Positions 18,568 through 27,303 of a stretch of 64,000 nucleotides of DNA are shown piece after piece (position 1 is the stretch's first letter; each line of letters begins with the position of its first letter). This stretch comes from Poriferisodalis sp965203655 (GTDB lineage: Bacteria; Actinomycetota; Acidimicrobiia; Acidimicrobiales; Poriferisodalaceae). The notes under the pieces were generated by a model. That model searched no databases. It worked only from the letters and a program-made list of their open reading frames with translations, and was not told where the DNA came from. Both the position numbers and the translations under genes were made by a program. The stretch lies in assembly GCF_965203655.1 (NCBI RefSeq), contig NZ_CBDBDD010000006.1, forward strand, positions 372,001 to 436,000, written 5' to 3'.

Positions 18568-19188
18568 CTACCGGTCCGCCGCCGGAGCCGGCGTCGGGGT
18601 TGCATCGTCGTCAGCGAGCTGGCGCATGGGCAGGAAATCGTCAGGGCCGAAGTCGGGAACCTTGCGCACCTTCTGCTCCGAGCCGGGCTCGTAGTCCTCG
18701 AACTCGGGCACAGTCTCCATCCACTCGCTGAGCCGGATGCGGTCGTGGAGGAGGTCGGCGATGTGGGGTTCGGAGTACTCGTACTCGGGCGACCAGAACA
18801 GCGCGTCGAACGGGCACACCTCCACGCAGATGCCGCAGTACATGCACAGCGCGTAGTCGATGTCGAACCGGTCGACCACGTTGACCGAGCGGACGGCACC
18901 GCCGGCGCGCCGGGGCGGGGCCTTCACCTTGTGGCCCTCGATGTAGATGCACCAGTCAGGGCACGAGCGCGAGCACAGCATGCAGGCGGTGCAATTCTCC
19001 TCGTGCAGGGCGATCACGCCGCGGGCGCGATCGGGCGGGGCTTCCTTCTCGTGCGGGTACTGCACGGTCACCGAGCCCTGCTGCGGCGCAGGAATGAGCG
19101 TGCGCAGGCCCCGCTTGGGGAACAGCGTGCGTGCGGCGGTGCGTGCCGTCACGCCGAGGCCCTTGAGGAGTCCGGGAAGTTGTGGCAT
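18568..19188 (-). CDS. nuoI: NADH-quinone oxidoreductase-type subunit I, 2x[4Fe-4S] (cluster 1)
   Basis: A 206-aa ferredoxin-like subunit that carries electrons toward the quinone site. Two complete cluster motifs are visible: C66-x2-C69-x2-C72-x3-C76 (CTACMLCSRSCP) and C115-x2-C118-x2-C121-x3-C125 (CMYCGICVEVCP). The C-terminal extension of about 75 residues is acidic and longer than in minimal NuoI. Since this operon has no nuoEFG, this subunit would be the likely entry point for electrons from ferredoxin or another donor. Its start directly follows the nuoH stop. Confidence 0.94.
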   Translation of the reverse strand: MPQLPGLLKGLGVTARTAARTLFPKRGLRTLIPAPQQGSVTVQYPHEKEAPPDRARGVIALHEENCTACMLCSRSCPDWCIYIEGHKVKAPPRRAGGAVRSVNVVDRFDIDYALCMYCGICVEVCPFDALFWSPEYEYSEPHIADLLHDRIRLSEWMETVPEFEDYEPGSEQKVRKVPDFGPDDFLPMRQLADDDATPTPAPAADR

Positions 19189-20241
19189 CTACAGCACCAC
19201 CTTGAAGATTCCGGTCACGACGATGTTCGCGAGCGACAGCGGGATGAGCACCTTCCAGGCGAACTTCTGGAGCTGGTCCTCGCGCAGGCGGGGGTAGGTG
19301 AAGCGGATCCAGAAGATGATGAAGGCCACCACCAGGATCTTGATGAGCATCACGACGGGGCCGAGCACGTTCAGCGCCGGGGCGTCGAAGTCGAAGCCGG
19401 GGATCCACCAGCCGCCCAGGAACATCACCGTGGCCAGCGCCGAGAATGCGAACGCCGTGGCGACCTCGGCCATGAAGAACAGCAGGAAGCGGAAGCCCGT
19501 GTATTCCACGTGGAAGCCGCCGACCAGCTCGGTCTCGGCCACCGGCATGTCGAACGGCGTCTGGGTCAGCTCGGCCTGGGCCGAGATCATGAAGATCAGG
19601 AAGCCGATGAACTGGGTGAGGATGAACGGGTTGCCGATGAGGCCGAAGCCGAAGATCTCGCCCTCGGCCTGCGCCCGGACGATCTCCTGCAAGTTGAGCG
19701 AGTCGGCCTGGATGACCACGCCCATGACGGCCAGGATCAGCGGCAGCTCATACGCGATGAGCTGGCCGGCCGCCCGCAGGCCGCCGAGGAGGGCGTACTT
19801 GTTGGCCGAGGCCCAGCCCGCCATCAGCACGCCCAGAACCGACAGCGACGAGACCGCCATCGCGTAGAAGATCCCCGTGTCGAGGTTTTCCACGACCGCG
19901 TCGGGACCGGTGGGCAGCACCACGAACAGCAGGAACGACGAGGCGAGCACCACCACCGGCGCTGCCCGGAAGACCCGCCGGTCGGCGGTGGCCGGGTGGA
20001 TGTCCTCTTTCTGGAGGAACTTCACCGCGTCGGCGATGAGCTGCAGCGTGCCGTAGGGGCCGACGTCTTGGGGGCCCAGCCGGCTCTGCATGAACGCCAT
20101 CATTTTCAGCAGGAAGAGGTAGCCCAGCAGCAGCGCCGCGGTCGGGATGACGATGAGCGCGACACCCAGCTTGATGCTGGTCTCGGCCCAGTACGCCAAG
20201 CCGAGCGCGCCCGACACATCGATCGCCGTCAGGCCCGTCAT
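19189..20241 (-). CDS. nuoH: NADH-quinone oxidoreductase-type subunit H (cluster 1)
   Basis: A 350-aa membrane subunit that forms the quinone chamber. Family motifs are present: QSRLGPQDVGPYGTLQLIADAVKFLQKED and TPFDMPVAETELVGGFHVEYT, here abbreviated to their cores GPYG, ADAVKF, AETELVGGFHVEY. These carry the acidic residues of the proton-uptake E-channel. The ATG at 20241 overlaps the nuoD stop by 4 bp (ATGA), so the two are translationally coupled. The direct nuoD-nuoH junction is the clearest sign that nuoE, F and G are absent from this operon. Confidence 0.95.
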   Translation of the reverse strand: MTGLTAIDVSGALGLAYWAETSIKLGVALIVIPTAALLLGYLFLLKMMAFMQSRLGPQDVGPYGTLQLIADAVKFLQKEDIHPATADRRVFRAAPVVVLASSFLLFVVLPTGPDAVVENLDTGIFYAMAVSSLSVLGVLMAGWASANKYALLGGLRAAGQLIAYELPLILAVMGVVIQADSLNLQEIVRAQAEGEIFGFGLIGNPFILTQFIGFLIFMISAQAELTQTPFDMPVAETELVGGFHVEYTGFRFLLFFMAEVATAFAFSALATVMFLGGWWIPGFDFDAPALNVLGPVVMLIKILVVAFIIFWIRFTYPRLREDQLQKFAWKVLIPLSLANIVVTGIFKVVL

Positions 20242-21422
20242 CGGTCGATATCCCCGAGGATGAAGTAAAGCGATCCGAGGATGGTGATGATGTCGGGCAC
20301 GTACGTGCCGCGCATCACCCACGGCACGACCGAGATGTTGCTGAAGCTGGGGGTGCGGATCTTCACCCGGAACGGCTCCAGCCCGCCCTTGGAAACCACG
20401 TAGTAGCCCATCTCGCCGAGCGGGTTCTCGGTGGAGACATACGCCTCGCCGGCCGGCACCTTGATGATGCGCGGCACCTTCGCCATGATCGGCCCGGCGG
20501 GAATGCTGTCGAGCAGCTGATCGACGATCTTGGTGGCCTCGCGGGTCTCCTGCAGCCGCACCCAGTAGCGGGCGAATGAGTCGCCGTCGGGGTGGGTCCA
20601 CACCCGCCAGTCGACTTCGTCCCAGGCCAGGCCCGGGTTGGCGTCGCGGCGCAGGTCCCAGTCGACGCCGCTGGCCCGAAGGTTGGCGCCGGACAGGCCG
20701 AAGTCGAGCGCGACCTCACCCGGGATGACGCCCACGCTGCGGCAGCGCGTCTGGAAGATCTCGTTGCCCATCAGCAGGTCTTCCATCTCGTCGCAGAAGC
20801 CCCGCATCTTGGCCATCACGGCGTGGGTCTCGTCGATCCAGCCCCGCGGCAGATCGTCCTTGAGTCCGCCGATTCGGTCGAAGTTGGGATGGAACCGGCC
20901 GCCGGTCACCGCCTCGATCTGGTTGAGCACCCGCTCGCGGTCGCGGAAGGCGAAGAACACCGGGGTGAGGGCACCCACCTGCACGCCCATGTCGCCCAGG
21001 AACAGCGACACGTTGGCGATGCGGCTGAGCTCGAACAGGATGGTGCGGATCCACTGGGCACGGGGCGGGGCCTCGATGCCCATGAGCTGCTCGGCGGCCA
21101 GGATGAACGGCACCTCGTTGGCGAAGCTGCCGAGCCAGTCGATGCGGTTGATCAGCGTGGTGCACTGCGGAAACGTGCGGACCTCGCAGAGCTTCTCGTA
21201 ACCGCGGTGCATGTAGCCCATCAGCGGCTCAGCAGAGATGACCTGCTCGCCGTCGAGCTGGCAGGCGATGCGCAGCGTGCCGTGGGTGGCGGGGTGCTGC
21301 GGGCCGATGTTGAGCGTCATGTCGCCGGTGTCGAGCTCGACGTTCACCCGGGCGTCAGCGGCCTGCGCCGCGACGTACGCCTGTTGGGAGCGCAGATCGG
21401 TCGCAGCAGTCGCAGGACTCAC
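20238..21422 (-). CDS. nuoD: NADH-quinone oxidoreductase-type subunit D (cluster 1)
   Basis: A 394-aa hydrogenase-like quinone-binding subunit. The conserved histidine loop NIGPQHPATHGTLR (residues about 38-51), MGYMHRGYEKLCE (R73) and the C-terminal ENPLGEMGYYVVS all match NuoD, as do the DxxGxGD-type signature positions near the C-terminus. R73 lies at the position of the arginine dimethylated in mitochondrial NDUFS2. The GTG at 21422 overlaps the nuoC stop (GTGA). Two other internal codons upstream would fuse it into the nuoC gene and are rejected. The subunit is complete and similar in layout to the second NuoD in the window, but with the arginine retained. Confidence 0.95.
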   Translation of the reverse strand: MSPATAATDLRSQQAYVAAQAADARVNVELDTGDMTLNIGPQHPATHGTLRIACQLDGEQVISAEPLMGYMHRGYEKLCEVRTFPQCTTLINRIDWLGSFANEVPFILAAEQLMGIEAPPRAQWIRTILFELSRIANVSLFLGDMGVQVGALTPVFFAFRDRERVLNQIEAVTGGRFHPNFDRIGGLKDDLPRGWIDETHAVMAKMRGFCDEMEDLLMGNEIFQTRCRSVGVIPGEVALDFGLSGANLRASGVDWDLRRDANPGLAWDEVDWRVWTHPDGDSFARYWVRLQETREATKIVDQLLDSIPAGPIMAKVPRIIKVPAGEAYVSTENPLGEMGYYVVSKGGLEPFRVKIRTPSFSNISVVPWVMRGTYVPDIITILGSLYFILGDIDR

Positions 21423-22147
21423 GCGCCCGCTCCAGAAGCTTCGAACTCGGCCATCACCTCGGCCTCGAGCTGCGCTTCGAGCTCGGGCGGGATCTCCTCG
21501 ATGTCGACCACGCCCGGCCACGGTTTGACGGCACGGGCCAGCAGCGGGAAGTCCTTGCGCAGCGGGTGGCCCTCGAATTCGGTGGGCAGGTAGATGTGCT
21601 CCAGGTTGGGGTGCCCGTCGAAGACGATGCCGAACATCTCGTGGGCCTCACGCTCGTGCCAATCGGCACCGGCGAAGACATCGACAATCGACGGCACTGC
21701 GGCCGGTGTGCCGTCGGTGTCGGGCAGGTCGGCCTTGATGAGGACGGCTGCGTGCCGTGCCGGCGCATGGAGCTGGGCGAGCATCTGGAAGCGGGTCTCG
21801 CCGCCGCCGCGCCGCACGGTCTCGGCGGCCGTGGCGCTCGTCGCGTCGTCGTCCTCGCCGATGCCGGCAGCGTCGAATTCGGTGTCCTCGTAGCGGCCTT
21901 CGGGTGCGTCCGACCAGTCGATGGCCGACAGGAAGCCGAAGTAGACGAAGCCGTGCTCACGCAGTGCCGCGAGCGCGGTCCGCCAGTGCTCGACTTCGAT
22001 GCGCAGCCAGAGGTTCTGGCCAGCCTCGATGTGTGTCTCGACCACCGCGTCGCCCAGCAGCCCGGACAACTCGGCCGCGAGCGCTTCGCGGGCCTCGTCG
22101 CCCGGCGCGGTGTCGTCGGTATGAGCGTCGTCGGTCTCGTCGGCCAT
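21419..22147 (-). CDS. nuoC: NADH-quinone oxidoreductase-type subunit C (cluster 1)
   Basis: A 242-aa 30-kDa subunit of the peripheral arm. The C-terminal signature WHEREAHEMFGIVFDGHPNL followed by LPTEFEGHPLRKDFPL is the family motif. A variable acidic insert (residues about 90-125) and an Asp/Glu-rich N-terminus (MADETDDAHTDDTAPGD) make it longer than the 177-aa NuoC of the second cluster. The ATG at 22147 lies 8 bp after the nuoB stop. Confidence 0.94.
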   Translation of the reverse strand: MADETDDAHTDDTAPGDEAREALAAELSGLLGDAVVETHIEAGQNLWLRIEVEHWRTALAALREHGFVYFGFLSAIDWSDAPEGRYEDTEFDAAGIGEDDDATSATAAETVRRGGGETRFQMLAQLHAPARHAAVLIKADLPDTDGTPAAVPSIVDVFAGADWHEREAHEMFGIVFDGHPNLEHIYLPTEFEGHPLRKDFPLLARAVKPWPGVVDIEEIPPELEAQLEAEVMAEFEASGAGA

Positions 22148-22155
22148 CGGTCTGC

Positions 22156-22707
22156 CTACGCCGATCCCGCCGAGGCAGACGGCGCTGTGCCTGACCGTCC
22201 CGGCGAAGCCGGGACCACTATCGGCTCGCCGCGCCAGCGTTCTTGCATGTCCTCGCGCTGGATGCGCTCCTGCAGCAGCACGATGCCTTCGAGCAGGGCT
22301 TCGGGCCGCGGCGGGCAGCCCGGCACGTACACGTCGACGGGGATGACCTGGTCGACGCCCTTGGTCACCGAGTAGCTGTCCCAGTACGGGCCGCCGCAGT
22401 TGGCGCACGACCCCATCGAGATCACGTACTTGGGCTCGGGCATCTGCTCGTACAGGCGGCGGATGACCGGTGCCATCTTGTCGGTGACGGTGCCCGAGAT
22501 CACCACCAGATCGGCCTGGCGCGGGCTGGCCGGAAACGGGATCACGCCCAGCCGCATGACGTCATAGCGAGGCGAGCCGAACGCGGCGCCCATCTCGATG
22601 GCGCAGCATGCCAGACCCCACTGGTACACCCACAGCGAGCGGGCCCTGCCGAAGTTCAGCAGCCAGCTGAGCGGCTTGGGCAGTTTGACCTTGTCGACCA
22701 GTGCCAT
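22156..22707 (-). CDS. nuoB: NADH-quinone oxidoreductase-type subunit B, N2 cluster (cluster 1)
   Basis: A 183-aa subunit binding the terminal [4Fe-4S] cluster N2. The tandem cysteines C34-C35 (GLACCAIEM), C101 in GSCANCGG and C131 in VPGCPP are the ligands. PFPASPRQADLVVISGTV is a family core. It hands electrons to the quinone at the NuoB-NuoD interface. The extended C-terminus (PASPGRSGTAPSASAGSA) is low-complexity and probably disordered. nuoC follows after 8 bp; nuoA lies 20 bp upstream. Confidence 0.95.
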   Translation of the reverse strand: MALVDKVKLPKPLSWLLNFGRARSLWVYQWGLACCAIEMGAAFGSPRYDVMRLGVIPFPASPRQADLVVISGTVTDKMAPVIRRLYEQMPEPKYVISMGSCANCGGPYWDSYSVTKGVDQVIPVDVYVPGCPPRPEALLEGIVLLQERIQREDMQERWRGEPIVVPASPGRSGTAPSASAGSA

Positions 22708-22727
22708 CGCGAGATTCCCTCAGCCCC

Positions 22728-23093
22728 TCACACCCAGCGCAGGACGCCCTTGCGCCATGCGTAGAACAGGCCCAGCACCAGGATGAAGATGAAGATCGCC
22801 ATCTCGACCAGGCCGAACAGGGCGTAGACCTCGAGCCGCGTCGCCCAAGGGAAGATGAAGACGGCCTCCACGTCGAACAGGACGAAGAGGACCGCGAAGA
22901 CGTAGTACCGGATTTGGCTCTGGGTCCAGTCGCTGCCGACCGGATCGACGCCGCTCTCGTACGCGATCAGCTTCTGCGGTGTCGGTCGTTGCGGGCGCAG
23001 AATGCGGGCGACGCCGAACATTGCGAAGGCCATCAAGACTGCCGCTGCGCCGAAGATTGCGACGGTCAGATAGCTCCGCAAGAGGTCGGACAC
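22728..23093 (-). CDS. nuoA: NADH-quinone oxidoreductase-type subunit A (cluster 1)
   Basis: A three-helix membrane subunit near the quinone site. Key features are YESGVDPVG at the first loop, RYYVFAVLFVLFDVEAVFIFPWAT (the helix with the conserved acidic residues) and a final helix FILVLGLFYAWRKGVLRW. The start is uncertain: GTG at 23093 gives 121 aa, close to family size. ATG at 23147 or TTG at 23171 would add 18-26 residues of atypical sequence, and none of the starts has a strong ribosome-binding site. It is the first gene of the operon; the DNA methylase gene upstream ends about 120 bp earlier on the same strand. Confidence 0.88.
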   Translation of the reverse strand: MSDLLRSYLTVAIFGAAAVLMAFAMFGVARILRPQRPTPQKLIAYESGVDPVGSDWTQSQIRYYVFAVLFVLFDVEAVFIFPWATRLEVYALFGLVEMAIFIFILVLGLFYAWRKGVLRWV

Positions 23094-23212
23094 GGACCGC
23101 AACGCTAGCGACTCTGCGACCCCCTGCGCCGAATCACGGCCAGCCATTCGCGACGACGAAATCCCGCTCAATTGTCATGCTCAACCACTCCGCAGAGGTG
23201 CAGCGATGAGTC

Positions 23213-26200
23213 CTAATCGAAGACCGGCGGGGTTCCGTCGTGAACCGAGGGTTCGCAGCACCAGTTGTTGGCGAGATCGCGCAGAGACTCTGAATCGGGG
23301 ATTCCGAGCAGGCGCGCGGCAGCATCGTCCACCGCCGCACGGGCGGTGTCGCGGTACGCATCACGGGCCGGCATAAGTGCCATGCGCAACAGCTCAGGTT
23401 CGGTCTCAAGCAACTCACGGGCAGCGGCATACGTAGAGGGTTCGTTGAAGTTGGGGCATGGCATCTGCCGGATGCCCTCCAGTTGCGCACTGCTGCGGCC
23501 ATGCTGCTGGCGTTGCGCACGCGACCAGTGAACGACCATCCCGAGCGTCGAATTCGCCCAGATTGCGAATGCGAAGCGGATGATCGGGTCGTCGTGCAAT
23601 AGCGCGCACCAAGCTCTCCCGCCCATGACGAGCTTGTCGGTGACAGCCGCAAGCGCAACCTGAGACGGCCAGAAGATGCCGCGCTGATAGAAGAGCGTGG
23701 ACCGGCAGCGTCGCATTTCGGTAATGGCGTCTTGTGAGCGGGCACGTTCGGCAGCCTCGGCTTCTGCCTGTGCCTTCTCGATTGCTGCGTCGCTGGGTTT
23801 GCCGCCATTCGTCTGTGACAGCTTGCGTTGCAACTGGACGAGGGCGCGTTCACGCGCATCGCTGAGCCGTGGACCAACGACGTGGCCGTAATGCGTGGGG
23901 TCAACGGTCAAGGTGGTCTGAGCCTCAGCATCGGATGCCCACAACGACGTATCGGGGCGTACTTGATCGTCAGTGATCGACCACAGCTCGAAAGCACCAA
24001 TTGGCTCATTGCCCGCAACATGGCCGATGCGGTGATGCGTCGGACCAAGTTCGAACAGCTCGCCGATTGTCGTCATGGCTACCCGACATACGGGTTCGTG
24101 AGCGTCGAGCGGCATGAACTCGCCTCGCCGGGTCAGCCGCTCGGCGACGGCTACTGCACCGAAGCTCGCCGCCCCGACAGCGGCCCAAGGCCCTCCATCG
24201 GCTGCTGGCAGGACGGTCCAACGGCCGGTCACGCCAGTACCCACCGTGACGTTGCCCTCCCGCTGTTCCTCTCGGCCCCGGAGCGCGGTATCAACGGACC
24301 GACCCGTTTCGGCGGCGACGGCGATACTGCCGAAAGGCTCATCGAGCGCCACCGTCATGATCTCGGCCGCTGTGAGATCGGCGCGGGGTTCGGATCGCTT
24401 GGTGCCGGCGATGATCATCTCGCCCATGGCGGTGTCGGCCGAGAGCGTCTTGTCTCCGCCGCGGGTCGCGCCCGGAAACGCCACGAGCAGGAGGTCGTCG
24501 AAGTGAGTCTCGAACATGGCCCGAATGTCCGACCACGCAGGTGATGCTGCAGCGGTGATGGGGAGCACCATGCCGACCCGTCCACCGGGACTGAGCTTCA
24601 GGCGCGCGAGCTCACAGAACACAGCGGCAAGACCCGCCTTGAGATTCGCGGGCGTGTCGCGTACGAGGGTCGCTGCCCGCTGCTGGGCGCGCTTGCGTTC
24701 GGCCTCGGTCGCCCCAGCGATGTCGAAGAGGGCCTGACCACCGCGCGATCGCGAGTAGGGCGGGTTCATCATCACGATGTCGAAGCGCTCATTGGGGGCA
24801 TACAGACCTTGCGCGTCCGCTTCGGCGCCAGCGCGAGGCGCGGCTCCTGTCGTCGATGCCTCGTATCCGAAGAGATCAGCGAGATACTCGGTCTGCAGAT
24901 ACTCGACGGAGCCGGTAGCGCCCCGTGGTCCACATGCCCGCGCGACGCCGATGTTGGTGTGGCGGTAGTCGGCACCAGGCTCAATGTTCGAGAGACCTGA
25001 TGCGGTCAGGTGAGCGGCGATCGGAGAAATATCGACTCCGCAAAAGCCTTCCTCCATCAAATGCGTATGCAATGCCGCCAAGCCCAGTGGCTGCGCTCCC
25101 GCGGATCGCGCCAGCGAGCGGACTCGGCGGTACGCAGCCCGCAAGAGTGTCCCCGTACCGCAGGCGAAGTCAGCTATGCGGAATACCTCGCCGATGTGAT
25201 CCGATTCGCCCAGCGCCAGCGCGCGAGCAGACTGCGGGAGCCGCACACTCTCGTTGACCGTGATGTGGGCGAGGAATTCCGCTACTTCCGGTCGGGTGTA
25301 GTAGCTCGCTGCCTCGGACCTGTCTGAGATGAGGCGCTGGAAGAGCTCACCGCCAATGTCGAACAGGCCGAGGACACCCGATTCGACGCGGTCGGCCATG
25401 AGTGCTGCCCGCCCGAGCAAACCGGCAGTCAGCGCGGTTCCGATGTCTTGTTCGACGATCCCCATGGCAGCGGTCGCAGGGTCGAACACCGATCGATAAT
25501 CGATAGCTCGGATCGCTTCCCAGGCCTGCGCAACCAACTGAGGAATGGGATTGTGGTCGGGGGCTGCTTCGGATCGCGTCGGTACTTCCTCATGGGACTG
25601 CGCGATCCGATCCTGGAACAAGAAGGCGTTCAGCCAAACCACTCCGACCACGTTGAGGCTGTCCGAGCCCGACGGCCGCCCCATGGCGATCGCCAGGCGA
25701 AGCTTGGCGTCATCGCTGAGGTTGGTATCGAGGTCCTCTGAGATGCCCCGCATCTTGTCGGCGGCATCTGCGGCGACAAGCTCGACCTGCCCGGGTGGAA
25801 CGGAGACCATGACTGCGAGTTCGGCAAGCGACTGCGCCGTGCCGGAGAGCCAGCCGGAGCGAGGCCATCGGATCGGCTCGTCCGGGTCGTCTGTCCTGGA
25901 AAGGACGGCGTACTGCAACGGTGCGCCGCCGACGAGGCGACTCACTGCGTCGGAGTGATCCTTCCACTGCTCGGCGTGCCGGGGCGCCAGCACCGAGATC
26001 GCCGACTCGATCACCCGGCCATCAGTGGCGAGTTCAAGGCCAAGCCGTGCGGCAGCGTCGCGGTCAGGCTGGGCGCCGGGGCGGTCGTACTCCACTTCGA
26101 CTGCAACGGGCAGCAGGTTCGCGGCGCTCACCAATACGTCCACGCGCCGCGAACTGCCCCCAGCAACGGGCTTGAGCACGCCAACGCGTTCGTGTCTGAA

Positions 26201-26287
26201 GGCGATGCGATTGTCAGCATGCATTCGCTTCATCGCCTCGGCAAGCGCGGCGTTGAAGTCGTGCTCGTGGAGCTTTCCTTCAGGCAT
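23213..26287 (-). CDS. Large N6-adenine DNA methyltransferase (type IIG/PglX-like)
   Basis: A 1024-aa protein. The centre carries the gamma-class N6-adenine methylase hallmarks: ASYYTRPEVAEFL (residues 327-339), SAM motif DFACGTGT (373-380) and catalytic NPPYSR (508-513). An N-terminal domain contains D50 in RRVDVLV and E64/E66 in VAVEVEYDRPG, a pattern compatible with a PD-(D/E)xK-like nuclease core but lacking a clear lysine. The long C-terminal half (570-1024) would hold target recognition, in the manner of single-chain type IIG enzymes. No separate specificity or REase gene is adjacent. ATG 26287 is used; the open frame extends to 26572 through non-protein-like sequence. Probably a restriction or defence enzyme; substrate site unknown. 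Confidence 0.8.
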   Translation of the reverse strand: MPEGKLHEHDFNAALAEAMKRMHADNRIAFRHERVGVLKPVAGGSSRRVDVLVSAANLLPVAVEVEYDRPGAQPDRDAAARLGLELATDGRVIESAISVLAPRHAEQWKDHSDAVSRLVGGAPLQYAVLSRTDDPDEPIRWPRSGWLSGTAQSLAELAVMVSVPPGQVELVAADAADKMRGISEDLDTNLSDDAKLRLAIAMGRPSGSDSLNVVGVVWLNAFLFQDRIAQSHEEVPTRSEAAPDHNPIPQLVAQAWEAIRAIDYRSVFDPATAAMGIVEQDIGTALTAGLLGRAALMADRVESGVLGLFDIGGELFQRLISDRSEAASYYTRPEVAEFLAHITVNESVRLPQSARALALGESDHIGEVFRIADFACGTGTLLRAAYRRVRSLARSAGAQPLGLAALHTHLMEEGFCGVDISPIAAHLTASGLSNIEPGADYRHTNIGVARACGPRGATGSVEYLQTEYLADLFGYEASTTGAAPRAGAEADAQGLYAPNERFDIVMMNPPYSRSRGGQALFDIAGATEAERKRAQQRAATLVRDTPANLKAGLAAVFCELARLKLSPGGRVGMVLPITAAASPAWSDIRAMFETHFDDLLLVAFPGATRGGDKTLSADTAMGEMIIAGTKRSEPRADLTAAEIMTVALDEPFGSIAVAAETGRSVDTALRGREEQREGNVTVGTGVTGRWTVLPAADGGPWAAVGAASFGAVAVAERLTRRGEFMPLDAHEPVCRVAMTTIGELFELGPTHHRIGHVAGNEPIGAFELWSITDDQVRPDTSLWASDAEAQTTLTVDPTHYGHVVGPRLSDARERALVQLQRKLSQTNGGKPSDAAIEKAQAEAEAAERARSQDAITEMRRCRSTLFYQRGIFWPSQVALAAVTDKLVMGGRAWCALLHDDPIIRFAFAIWANSTLGMVVHWSRAQRQQHGRSSAQLEGIRQMPCPNFNEPSTYAAARELLETEPELLRMALMPARDAYRDTARAAVDDAAARLLGIPDSESLRDLANNWCCEPSVHDGTPPVFD

Positions 26288-26871
26288 CGAAGCATTCCAC
26301 TCGTTCAGGACGGCTGATGAACACTCAGTCTTGGTTGCTTCTGCGAATTCGCCGATCACTCTATGGAGGGTTGACTGATGCCTCGCGCATCCCGTACGGA
26401 CCTCGCCTCGTTGTCTACGGCACAGCCCAGCACGAACCCATCCGAATGCGAGAGCGGCCCACACGTGACGGGACTGCGGCGGCGAGTGACGTTCGGCCCT
26501 GGAGTCGGCAAAAAGCTGGTTGTGAACAGAAGGCTGCTCACTCGTCGGCGTTGGACGGCTCGTCAGCGTCATCGGAAGCCGAGTAGCCCGAATCCGGTTT
26601 GATAACGACCCTCGTGCTGAAGTGCGTAAGGACGACCCCGAGCCGACGCAGCAAAGGGCGAAGTGGAACCGCTGCCGCGAAACGCGTCAGGTTGCGACAA
26701 CTGTCGAAGATGGGAGCCCCTACCCGGTTGCGGTGCTCGCCGGCAGCAACCTGTTCAGCCTCGGCAACAGCCTGCGGGCAGCTCCGATACCGCGGGACCT
26801 CCGTTGCTTAACGGCTGCGGGTGTCGATCGGGTTCGCGACCTTGCAGGATGAACGGCGTTCGGACACTCGA
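26288..26871. other. 584-bp interval with no supported gene
   Basis: Between the methylase start and the stop of the winged-helix gene I see no convincing protein. The open frames here (minus 26356-26541, plus 26378-26602, 26599-26811 and 26622-26852) have no recognisable family, no good ribosome-binding site, and mixed composition. A GAACGGCGTTC inverted repeat sits at 26851-26861. The interval probably includes the methylase promoter and may be a relic of a lost gene. Confidence 0.5.
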
Positions 26872-27303
26872 TCAGACAGCAACGACCAAGAGCCCTTGGG
26901 CGACTGCACGCACGGCTTCGGGCGCCATCTTGCCTATGAGACGCCGGAGCTTCTTGAGCCGCTTCTCGTCCGGCCCGCCGAGGTGTAGTTCGATTGCGTT
27001 CTCAATCGCCTTGAGCAGAGCAGCAGTCGGATCGCTCGGCCATTCGCCGATGACGCGTCTGCCGTTGGCCGTGATCCGGAGGCTGATGTAGTTGTGCGGG
27101 TTTCCACTACTGATGGCATTGCCCATCCTGATGAGGCCAGCTTCCTCAAGCGCCTCGAGCTGGCGGCCTACCCGGTTGACATCATCGATTCCGAGTGCCC
27201 TCGCCACATCGCTCGTGTCGTACTCGAAGGCGTTCTCGTCGTCCTCCCACGCGTGGATCTGCTTGAGAGCTGGCAGGGCGATCTCGTCCCATTCAGTGGT
27301 CAT
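26872..27303 (-). CDS. Winged-helix protein, partner of the 1059-aa protein
   Basis: A 143-aa protein. Residues about 10-80 form a probable winged helix: ALKQIHAWEDD, a helix pair containing VARALGIDDVNRVGRQLEALEEAGLI, then a wing-like ISLRITANGRRVIG. The C-terminal part (AALLKAIENAIELHLGGPDEKRLKKLRRLIGKM, core residues about 92-130) is helical and basic. No catalytic residues are visible. Its ATG overlaps the stop of the 1059-aa gene (ATGA), and a strong GAGGAGG Shine-Dalgarno lies inside that gene just upstream, so the two are translated together. It might be a DNA-binding regulator or a structural partner of the large protein. I do not recognise the family. Confidence 0.7.
   Translation of the reverse strand: MTTEWDEIALPALKQIHAWEDDENAFEYDTSDVARALGIDDVNRVGRQLEALEEAGLIRMGNAISSGNPHNYISLRITANGRRVIGEWPSDPTAALLKAIENAIELHLGGPDEKRLKKLRRLIGKMAPEAVRAVAQGLLVVAV

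Noticed and set aside
23213..26287. Complete BREX or type I restriction system
   Set aside because: Only the methylase is present; no brxC/pglZ, hsdS or hsdR-like gene lies nearby.
26288..26572. N-terminal extension of the DNA methylase
   Set aside because: The 95 extra residues are Arg/Ser/His-rich and unlike protein; the frame is merely open. The ATG at 26287 precedes recognisable sequence.
26599..26852. Small plus-strand ORFs in the 26.3-26.9 kb gap
   Set aside because: No family resemblance, no ribosome-binding site, poor composition and no coupling with neighbours.
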